Under the pieces are notes generated by a model, which was not told where the DNA came from, did no database searches, and was given only the letters and a program-made list of their open reading frames with translations. A DNA stretch of 64,000 nucleotides. Origin: Labilibaculum sp. (GTDB taxonomy: Bacteria; Bacteroidota; Bacteroidia; Bacteroidales; Marinifilaceae). The position numbers and the translations under genes are program-made. Shown piece after piece: positions 57,425 to 64,000 of the stretch; position 1 is the first letter of the stretch, and every line of letters starts with the position of its first letter. The stretch spans positions 124,001-188,000 of the forward strand of contig NZ_OY761461.1 of assembly GCF_963664555.1 (NCBI RefSeq). The letters are read 5' to 3'.

Positions 57425-59227
57425 CTAATTAAAATATTTCCAAATAGTTAAGGCTTTCGAACTACCGAGTTCTGTTTTAAGTTCTTCGATAGTAGCATTC
57501 TTAACATTTTCTACTGACTTAAACTTTTTAATTAACTTTTGAACTGATTTTGGTCCGACACCTTCAATTTTATCTAATTCCGAGACAATAAATGCCGTCG
57601 ATCGCTTCTGCCTATGAAAGGTAATTGCAAAGCGATGTGATTCATTTCGCAAGTGTTGAATGGTTTTAAGAGTTTCTGAATTCTTATCCAGATACAACGG
57701 ATAAGGATCGCCTGGAAAATAAATTTCTTCCAGTTTTTTGGCGATTCCAATTACAGAAATCTTTCCACGCAATTCTAATTTATCCAAACTATTTAAGGCG
57801 GCCCCCAATTGTCCTTTTCCCCCATCAATCAAAATCAATTGCGGTAAACTCTTTCCCTCATCCAGCAATCTTTTATAACGCCGGTAAATTATTTCTTCCA
57901 TAGACGCAAAATCATTTGCTCCAACTACTGTTTTTATATTAAAATGCCGATAATCCTTTTTATAAGGTCTTGCATTCCTGAACACAACACAAGAGGCGAC
58001 GGGATTAGTTCCTTGTATGTTCGAATTGTCAAAACATTCAATATGAACCGGTGCATCTTTTAATCTTAAATCAGTGCGCATGGTTTCTACAATACGTTCA
58101 GAATGCGATTGTTTTAGAGACCTATCCCCTTTCTTTAACTTTTCGAGACGATAATATTTAACGTTGCGTTCAGATAAATCCAGTAATTTCTTTTTATCGC
58201 CACGTTGAGGGACAACAAACCGAACATTTTCAATGGATAATTCAAGCTCAAAAGGAATCAAAATTTCTTTTGCCGTACTAAAAATCTTCTGCCGGATCTC
58301 TGTAATAGCAAGCAAAAGCAAATCCTCTTTACTTTCGTAAATTTTCTTTTTCATTTCAATGGTGTGTGCCTGAATAATGGCTCCATTTACCACTTTTAAA
58401 AAATTTACATACGCAGAATCTTCATCATCAACAATAGAATACACATCAATGTTATTAATGGAAGGATTTACAATTGTTGACTTACTTTGATACTTTGCCA
58501 GTAAATCTAATTTCTCTTTAAGAAGATGTGCCTCTTCAAATTTGAAATCATTGGCCAGTTCCTGAATTTTTTCTTTCAAATGAGAAGTCACCGAGCCAAT
58601 ATTCCCTTTCAATATATTCCGAATATCCTGTATTGTTTGTTCATATTCATCTTTATTCTCCTTCCCAATACAAGGCGCTTTGCAATTTCCAATATGATAC
58701 TCTAAACAGACTTTGAATTTCTTATCCCTAATCCCCTCCTCCGAAAGACTTAAATTACATGTTCGCAATTGATACAAAGACCGCATCATGTCCATTAAAA
58801 TCCGAACCATTTTCACACTCGTATAGGGCCCAAAATATTCCGAGCCATCTTTAATCATATTACGGGTGACTTGAACCCTTGGAAAGTTCTCTCTTTTAAT
58901 ACAAATCCAGGGAAAGGATTTATCGTCTTTCAAAAGAACATTGTATCGTGGCTGATGCTTTTTAATTAAGTTATTTTCCAATAACAGAGCATCCTCTTCA
59001 GATTCAACAACAATATGTCGAATATCCACAATCTTTCGAACCATTATATTGGTTTTTGCCGAATCGTGAACTTTATTAAAATAGGAAGCTACCCTCCGTT
59101 TGAGTCGCTTTGCTTTTCCAACATATATAATTGTGTCGTTCTCATCAAAGAACTGATACACTCCCGGCTCTTCCGGCAAGGCAGAAACCAAAGATTTTAA
59201 ATGATCTGTATTTTTACTTTTTATCAC
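57425..59227 (-). CDS. uvrC: Excinuclease ABC subunit C
   Basis: 600-aa incision subunit of nucleotide excision repair. GIY-YIG domain 10-95 (PGVYQFFDENDTIIYVGKA); Cys-rich middle (CNLSLSEEGIRDKKFKVCLE, HIGNCKAPC); UVR helix pair 200-235; RNase H-like endonuclease domain 370-540 (HIECFDNSNIQGTNPVASCV, LILIDGGKGQL); terminal HhH pair (LDKIEGVGPKSVQKLIKKF). The start is GTG at 59227. Complete. Confidence 0.96.
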   Translation of the reverse strand: MIKSKNTDHLKSLVSALPEEPGVYQFFDENDTIIYVGKAKRLKRRVASYFNKVHDSAKTNIMVRKIVDIRHIVVESEEDALLLENNLIKKHQPRYNVLLKDDKSFPWICIKRENFPRVQVTRNMIKDGSEYFGPYTSVKMVRILMDMMRSLYQLRTCNLSLSEEGIRDKKFKVCLEYHIGNCKAPCIGKENKDEYEQTIQDIRNILKGNIGSVTSHLKEKIQELANDFKFEEAHLLKEKLDLLAKYQSKSTIVNPSINNIDVYSIVDDEDSAYVNFLKVVNGAIIQAHTIEMKKKIYESKEDLLLLAITEIRQKIFSTAKEILIPFELELSIENVRFVVPQRGDKKKLLDLSERNVKYYRLEKLKKGDRSLKQSHSERIVETMRTDLRLKDAPVHIECFDNSNIQGTNPVASCVVFRNARPYKKDYRHFNIKTVVGANDFASMEEIIYRRYKRLLDEGKSLPQLILIDGGKGQLGAALNSLDKLELRGKISVIGIAKKLEEIYFPGDPYPLYLDKNSETLKTIQHLRNESHRFAITFHRQKRSTAFIVSELDKIEGVGPKSVQKLIKKFKSVENVKNATIEELKTELGSSKALTIWKYFN

Positions 59228-59253
59228 TTATTCTAATTTTCCTCTAATATAGC

Positions 59254-60897
59254 TTACTCTTCTTTAAAAAGGTCAACTACTCTAAATTCATTAACATCAA
59301 AAAGACCTTTATCCGACAATTTTAGTTTCGGAATTACCAACAAAGACATAAATGCAAGAGTCATAAAAGGCGATTGAAAATTTGATCCCAGATCGGAAGC
59401 AAAATTACTCAATCTTGTATATTCCCTTATCAAATCCTCTCCTGTTTTGTTCGACATTAATCCTGCCACTTCCAACTGGACCGACTCACACTCTCCGTTG
59501 TCTACAGCAACAATACCACCTTTCATTTCAATTAGTGAATTAATTGCATGAAGCAAATCTTCATCATTCGTTCCTACAGCAATAATATTGTGACTATCGT
59601 GAGCAATGCTTTCGGCAATAGCTCCTTTTTTAAAACCAAAACCTTTGGCAAATCCCATTACAGGCTTTCTGTTATCGTATCTGCTCATCACAACCATTTT
59701 CAATAAATCATTATCAACATCAGATACAACATTCGAATCAATTACTTTTGGAGTGCACAAAATTGAATCAGTTATCAGATCACCATCCTTAACAACCATT
59801 GCACGCAATAAACCATTTCGAGATTTAACAGCCAGATCTACTAATTGAATTGGGTTTCGACTGAAGTTATTCAAGATGATTTCATTGCTTACATTAAATA
59901 AAACCTCCTTGTTTTTATAAATGCAAACACCTTTTCGAAATGCTTGCTCCACAACAAATGATTTCGGATGATCAATTACTATAAAATCTGCATAATCGCC
60001 AACCTGCAACAATCCCAGATCTAATCCATAGTGATGAATTGGATTGTAACTAGCAGCCCGAAGTAATGAAAATAGATCAAGTCCCTTTTCCAATCCTCGT
60101 TTTATCAAAAAATTTATATGCCCATTTTCAATTAAATCATCGGGATGTAAATCATCCGTGCACAACATGATTCTATCCGGATGTGTTTCCAATAAAGAAT
60201 ACAATGCCTCAAAATCTTTTGCGGCACTCCCCTCCCTTATTTGAATCATCATCCCTAACGAAATCTTTTCCAGAGCTTCCTCCAAGGTTGAACATTCATG
60301 ATCTGCTGAAATTCCAGATGCCACATATTTTTTCAAGTCCTGGCCCTTTAAACCTGGAGCATGACCGTCAATTTTTTTCCCGAGATTCTTACACGCTACT
60401 ATTTTTTTGAGTACTTCAAGATCATCTTCAATCACCCCGACAAAATCCATTACTTCAGCAAGACAAACAACCTCTTCTCTTTTCAGTAAGCTTTCGACAA
60501 TATTACTATCCAAAACAAAACCTGAAGTTTCGTATCGAGTTGCCGGCACACATGATGGAACCCCGAAACGAATTTCCAAAGGAACTTTTTTAGCATCATT
60601 AATCATGAAATCAACACCAATTTCACCCAACACATTTGCTATTTCATGCGGATCTGTAACCAAACCTAATGTGCCAAACTGTACAACTAAACTTGCAAAC
60701 CGACTTGGTATTAATAAGGTACTTTCAATGTGCATATGTGCATCAACAAGTCCTGGTAAGATATATTGATCAGGAACAGAATCTCTCTTACTAATGGAAG
60801 TGATTCTTCCCTCTTCAACATACACCTCTGCATTGATTATTTCACGCGAAACAACATCTACAACTTTACCTGATATTGAAAACCTATTACTTGTCAT
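59254..60897 (-). CDS. ade: Adenine deaminase
   Basis: 547-aa amidohydrolase turning adenine into hypoxanthine. The metal site is VDAHMHIESTLLIPSRFASL (HxH plus Glu), with HAPGLKGQDLKKY, SADHECSTLEEAL and LCTDDLHPDDL following in family order. The C-terminal domain GFKKGAIAESIAHDSHNIIA is characteristic of Ade. It lies 26 bp upstream of uvrC. As I recall, Bacteroides has apt at this position; either gene would serve adenine salvage. Confidence 0.94.
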   Translation of the reverse strand: MTSNRFSISGKVVDVVSREIINAEVYVEEGRITSISKRDSVPDQYILPGLVDAHMHIESTLLIPSRFASLVVQFGTLGLVTDPHEIANVLGEIGVDFMINDAKKVPLEIRFGVPSCVPATRYETSGFVLDSNIVESLLKREEVVCLAEVMDFVGVIEDDLEVLKKIVACKNLGKKIDGHAPGLKGQDLKKYVASGISADHECSTLEEALEKISLGMMIQIREGSAAKDFEALYSLLETHPDRIMLCTDDLHPDDLIENGHINFLIKRGLEKGLDLFSLLRAASYNPIHHYGLDLGLLQVGDYADFIVIDHPKSFVVEQAFRKGVCIYKNKEVLFNVSNEIILNNFSRNPIQLVDLAVKSRNGLLRAMVVKDGDLITDSILCTPKVIDSNVVSDVDNDLLKMVVMSRYDNRKPVMGFAKGFGFKKGAIAESIAHDSHNIIAVGTNDEDLLHAINSLIEMKGGIVAVDNGECESVQLEVAGLMSNKTGEDLIREYTRLSNFASDLGSNFQSPFMTLAFMSLLVIPKLKLSDKGLFDVNEFRVVDLFKEE

Positions 60898-60972
60898 CTC
60901 TAATATATTATCATTTGAAATGGGTTTCTCTTAATTCAATTCCTAAAACAACCCAATATTACCTTCAAAAAT

Positions 60973-61015
60973 GCCCGAAATTAACTTTTCGATGTGCGGA
61001 AAAGCAATTTCGGGC
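60973..61015 (-). terminator. Terminator of mnmG
   Basis: Two-part hairpin: outer stem GCCCGAAATT / AATTTCGGGC, inner stem CTTTTC / GAAAAG, with a small internal bulge. Exit on the minus strand is U-rich. Confidence 0.75.
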
Positions 61016-61050
61016 GTTTTAAGGAGTAAACTATTTTAAAATACTCCTTA

Positions 61051-61064
61051 GTTCCACGTGGAAC
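61051..61064. promoter_or_regulatory. parS-like palindrome (ParB-binding site candidate)
   Basis: Perfect 14-bp palindrome GTTCCACGTGGAAC lies 1 bp past the mnmG stop codon. It equals the core of chromosomal parS sites (NGTTNCACGTGNAACN). In many bacteria mnmG (gidA), parAB and parS lie near oriC. No other copy was found in the window. Confidence 0.75.
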
Positions 61065-61065
61065 G

Positions 61066-62943
61066 TTATCGTCCCATGAGTACTAAAAGAACGTTAATAT
61101 CGCTAGGGGAAACACCCGATATGCGTGATGCCTGACCGATAGTTTGAGGCTGTATTTTATCTAACTTTTGTCTTGCCTCGGTAGATATAGATTGCAGGCT
61201 TGCATACTCAAATCTGCCTTTTATATTAATATTCTCCAAGCGGGTCAATTTTTCGGCAATCAATTTTTCCCTGTTAATATATCCCGAATATTTGATTAAT
61301 ACCTCTGCTGCTTCAATAATTTCCTCTCTCCTGTTAGGGATTGAATCCACCAGTTCTTTCAATGGAATAATATCTTCCATCAAATCATTTATCTGAACCT
61401 GTGGACGAAGAATTATATCGTATAATTTTACCCCTTGTTTTAATGGTGCCGTTCCTAATTTCTCGAGTATCGGATTTAGGAACTTCGGTTTGCAGCTAAA
61501 CTCTTTACAAAAGGTAACCAATTTATCTCTAAATTCAATTTTCTCCTCCAGTAAGTCAATTCGCTTTTGTCCCACCAAACCTAATTTAAAAGCCTTAGGA
61601 CTTAAACGAAAATCTGCATCATCCTGCCTTAATAAAATACGGTATTCGGCTCTTGAAGTAAACATCCGATAAGGTTCATCAACACCTTTCGTTACCAAAT
61701 CGTCAATTAAAACACCAATATAAGCTTCGTCTCTATTCAGTGTGAAAGCCTCTTTTCCTTGCACCAATAAACTCGCATTTATTCCTGCCATCATTCCCTG
61801 AGCTCCTGCTTCTTCATATCCGGTTGTGCCATTAATTTGTCCGGCAAAAAATAAGTTCGAGACCAATTTTGTTTCCAAAGTATGATGAAGTTGAGTTGGA
61901 TCAAAATAGTCATATTCGATTGCGTATCCCGGACGATACATTTTCACATTTTCCAATCCAGGAACTTTTTGAAGTGCTTTTAGCTGAACATCCCAAGGAA
62001 GACTCGATGAAAATCCGTTGATATAATACTCCTGAGTGCACTCCCCTTCTGGCTCTAAAAAAAGTAAATGCTCTTGCTTCTCAGCAAAAGTCGACAATTT
62101 AGATTCTATACTTGGACAATATCTTGGCCCAGTACTTTGAATTGTTCCATTGTACATTGGTGATTCTTCAAACCCTTCCCTAAGGTTATCGTGAACTTCC
62201 AAATTTGTATACGTAATATAACATGGTCTCTGAGTAAGAATCCGATCTACATGATCTGTCAGATAAGAAAATTGATAAAATCCTTCTTCCCCATCCTGTC
62301 TTTTCATTACTGAAAAATCAATACTTCTGCCATCTAAACGTGCAGGAGTTCCAGTTTTCATCCTCCCAACTTCAAAGCCAATACTTTTTAATTGTTCACT
62401 AATTCCTACAGAAGCTGGTTCTGCTGTGCGACCTCCTTTTTCCTGCTTGCGGCCAATATGCATTAATCCGTTAAGGAAAGTTCCATTGGTTAGTATTACG
62501 GATTTCGCAGTAATATCGATTCCCAATTTTGTAGTCACACCAACTGCTTTGCCATCCTCTATAATCACTTGTACAACGGCATCCTGCCACATGTCCAGAT
62601 TATTTGTATTTTCAACGATTTTTCTCCATTCCGAAGAAAAAATCATTCTATCACATTGTGATCTTGGACTCCACATAGCAGGCCCTTTAGAGCGGTTAAG
62701 CATTCGAAATTGAATGGATGAACGGTCGGTAACTATACCTGTATACCCCCCCAAAGCATCTAATTCACGAACAATTTGCCCCTTTGCAATTCCTCCAATA
62801 GCTGGATTACATGACATTTGAGCAATTTTATTCATATCCATGGTAACCAAAAGAACCGAAGATCCAAGGTTTGCCGCAGCTGTTGCCGCCTCACATCCGG
62901 CATGACCGGCACCCACTACTATAACATCATACTTTGGCAACAT
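61066..62943 (-). CDS. mnmG: tRNA uridine 5-carboxymethylaminomethyl modification enzyme
   Basis: 625-aa FAD-dependent enzyme that, with MnmE, modifies wobble U34. FAD motif [19 protein letters not shown] at 10-28. The GidA signatures [20 protein letters not shown] and [14 protein letters not shown] are present, as is the C-terminal helical tRNA domain ending in [12 protein letters not shown]. Full length. MnmE is not in the window. A parS-like site and terminator follow. Confidence 0.97.
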   Translation of the reverse strand: MLPKYDVIVVGAGHAGCEAATAAANLGSSVLLVTMDMNKIAQMSCNPAIGGIAKGQIVRELDALGGYTGIVTDRSSIQFRMLNRSKGPAMWSPRSQCDRMIFSSEWRKIVENTNNLDMWQDAVVQVIIEDGKAVGVTTKLGIDITAKSVILTNGTFLNGLMHIGRKQEKGGRTAEPASVGISEQLKSIGFEVGRMKTGTPARLDGRSIDFSVMKRQDGEEGFYQFSYLTDHVDRILTQRPCYITYTNLEVHDNLREGFEESPMYNGTIQSTGPRYCPSIESKLSTFAEKQEHLLFLEPEGECTQEYYINGFSSSLPWDVQLKALQKVPGLENVKMYRPGYAIEYDYFDPTQLHHTLETKLVSNLFFAGQINGTTGYEEAGAQGMMAGINASLLVQGKEAFTLNRDEAYIGVLIDDLVTKGVDEPYRMFTSRAEYRILLRQDDADFRLSPKAFKLGLVGQKRIDLLEEKIEFRDKLVTFCKEFSCKPKFLNPILEKLGTAPLKQGVKLYDIILRPQVQINDLMEDIIPLKELVDSIPNRREEIIEAAEVLIKYSGYINREKLIAEKLTRLENINIKGRFEYASLQSISTEARQKLDKIQPQTIGQASRISGVSPSDINVLLVLMGR

Positions 62944-63090
62944 ATAATAAAAAGATATTTATATTCGTTATTCTTATTTGTGTAAAGATAATTATTTTAT
63001 TTAAAAAACTGAAAACCAATAAACTAGCACAGACTCTACTATACTAATCATCTAGAATTCAAATCAATAAACTAAAAAAATTTCACAAAT

Positions 63091-63516
63091 TTAATCAATA
63101 TCGGAAAGTAATGCTAACGATTCGTCTTCCTTTTGGGTCATTATTTGCTGATCCTCATCAGTTTTATCATCAATGCCCATTAAATGTAGGACTCCATGAA
63201 TCATTACACGATGCAATTCCTGAAGGTATTCGCATCCATACTCTTTTGCATTATCAAGAACAGTATCAACACTTATAAATAAATCTCCTGATACAATATC
63301 AGTAACAGTATAATCAAAAGTAATGATATCCGTAAAATAATCGTGATTTAAGTATTCCCGATTCATCTCAAGCAGGTAATTATCAGAGCAGAAATAGTAA
63401 TTTATCTCTCCAATTTCGAAACCATTATTAACAACAACGCGATTGATCCATTCGCTTAAACGCTTCTGATCAATCGCGGGAATACTAGCTTCACACGTAT
63501 CGTAAGTAATCAACAT
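63091..63516 (-). CDS. ybeY: Endoribonuclease YbeY
   Basis: 141-aa metal-dependent RNase for 16S rRNA maturation and ribosome quality control. The zinc motif reads HGVLHLMGIDDKTDEDQQIM: two His are kept and the usual third His (GYDHxxxxE) is Asp. I recall the same change in other Bacteroidetes, so it is probably lineage-normal rather than a loss. FTDIITFDY precedes it. It is 2 bp after the ATPase gene and presumably co-transcribed. Confidence 0.92.
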   Translation of the reverse strand: MLITYDTCEASIPAIDQKRLSEWINRVVVNNGFEIGEINYYFCSDNYLLEMNREYLNHDYFTDIITFDYTVTDIVSGDLFISVDTVLDNAKEYGCEYLQELHRVMIHGVLHLMGIDDKTDEDQQIMTQKEDESLALLSDID

Positions 63517-63518
63517 TT

Positions 63519-63926
63519 TTATCCAAAAATAAATTTCATTTCTACTATAGCACCATTCTCTCCAAATTCAATATCATCAGCCAGATGATTCATCAGAAAA
63601 ATTCCCCTTCCATGTGTTTTCTCCAGATTTTCAGGAAGCGTAGGGTCAGGTATATTTGAAAAATCGAATCCCTTGCCTTCATCCCACACAATGAAACTAA
63701 TCGATTCGTCATCAATATTATATTCAATTTTCACCTTTTTAGTAACGTCAAGTTGGTTGCCATGCAAGATAGCATTATTGACGGCTTCAATGAGGGCAAC
63801 TGAAATTTTCCCATAAATTTCAGAACTAAGGTTATGAGATGAAGAAATTTCATCTATAAGTTTTTCAACTCTACTTATATTCTCTAATTCGGATGGAAAG
63901 ATTAGTAATTTTTCTGATTTAGTCAT
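63519..63926 (-). CDS. Anti-sigma-type ATP-binding protein (HATPase_c_2, RsbW-like)
   Basis: 135-aa GHKL-fold protein. The N box is IEAVNNAILHGN, G1 is VWDEGKGFDFSNIPDP and G2 is GRGIFLMNHLAD. RsbW-like proteins are serine kinases that phosphorylate anti-anti-sigma factors; in Bacteroidetes their partners are often unknown. No STAS-domain or sigma gene is visible downstream. It overlaps an upstream reading frame by 8 bp, suggesting coupling. Confidence 0.88.
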   Translation of the reverse strand: MTKSEKLLIFPSELENISRVEKLIDEISSSHNLSSEIYGKISVALIEAVNNAILHGNQLDVTKKVKIEYNIDDESISFIVWDEGKGFDFSNIPDPTLPENLEKTHGRGIFLMNHLADDIEFGENGAIVEMKFIFG

Positions 63927-64000
63927 TATTTATTTTGATCATGTAATCCAAATACAATTTATTATAGTAGTCAATCATTTTTACATAAGAGTCATCGAAA
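63919..64000 (-). CDS. 3' end of an upstream gene (partial)
   Basis: An open frame enters from the right edge and stops at 63919. The 26 visible residues end in DYYNKLYLDYMIKINND. Its stop overlaps the ATPase start (ATGACTAA), a common operon junction. Too short to identify; the rest lies outside the window. Confidence 0.5.
   Translation of the reverse strand, partial: FDDSYVKMIDYYNKLYLDYMIKINND

Noticed and set aside
63091..63516. Inactive YbeY because the third zinc His is missing
   Set aside because: The same replacement is, as I recall, usual in Bacteroidetes YbeY, and the rest of the motif is intact.

Overview
The window is a single stretch of Bacteroidetes (Bacteroidota) chromosome, most likely from a marine Bacteroidales/Marinilabiliales-type organism. 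That placement is an inference. It rests on AT-rich DNA, repeated TAnnTTTG (-7) promoter boxes with little -35 signal, a T9SS C-terminal sorting domain, a short (79 aa) F1 epsilon subunit, and Bacteroidetes-typical neighbourhoods (bactofilin-atpZ-atpI-like-atpBEFHAG; DUF4271-hemD-rnpA-yidD-S41 protease; ECF sigma / membrane anti-sigma-like / outer-membrane barrel). I see no tRNA, rRNA, CRISPR array, transposase or prophage. Coding density is high and almost every gene is intact.

Layout. 1-3 kb: sugar-nucleotide epimerase, exported Cys-type glutathione peroxidase with a 24-bp palindromic operator over its promoter, family 9 glycosyltransferase. 3-18 kb: the F-type ATP synthase in two blocks (atpD-atpC; bactofilin-atpZ-atpI-like-atpBEFHAG), separated by a prenyl synthase, an RND-type exporter, a Na/Pi cotransporter and a C_GCAxxG_C_C protein. 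18-24 kb: fabH, rpmF, yceD, a histidine kinase, mnmH, rsgA, exonuclease III. 24-32 kb: AspT/YidE-type transporter, peptidase E, a TPR histidine kinase, and an ECF sigma / anti-sigma-like / barrel operon. 32-37.5 kb: acid phosphatase lipoprotein and the DUF4271-hemD-rnpA-yidD-S41 run. 37.5-45.4 kb: polA, queD, an ArsR-family regulator, a second polyprenyl synthase, a PAS histidine kinase, deoC.

45.5-55.4 kb is the accessory region: a 2195-aa T9SS-secreted cadherin/Calx-beta adhesin with very recent internal DNA duplications, a divergent PRMT-like methyltransferase, a solute-binding-protein-like protein with no export signal, and a tail-collar (Mdp-type) protein. It lies between deoC and mazG, which I remember as adjacent in a conserved Bacteroidetes order (mnmG - uvrC - dtd - mazG - deoC), and it is bracketed by two related terminator hairpins. 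This four-gene set is my best candidate for an undescribed system. 55.4-64 kb returns to housekeeping genes: mazG, dtd, lplA, uvrC, ade, mnmG, ybeY and an anti-sigma-type ATPase. A perfect 14-bp parS-like palindrome lies just after the mnmG stop.

Several starts differ from the longest possible reading frame (atpE, atpZ, the AspT-type transporter, pepE, the ECF sigma factor, the ArsR regulator, the second prenyl synthase, the PAS kinase and the solute-binding-like protein). The choice is explained in each entry.
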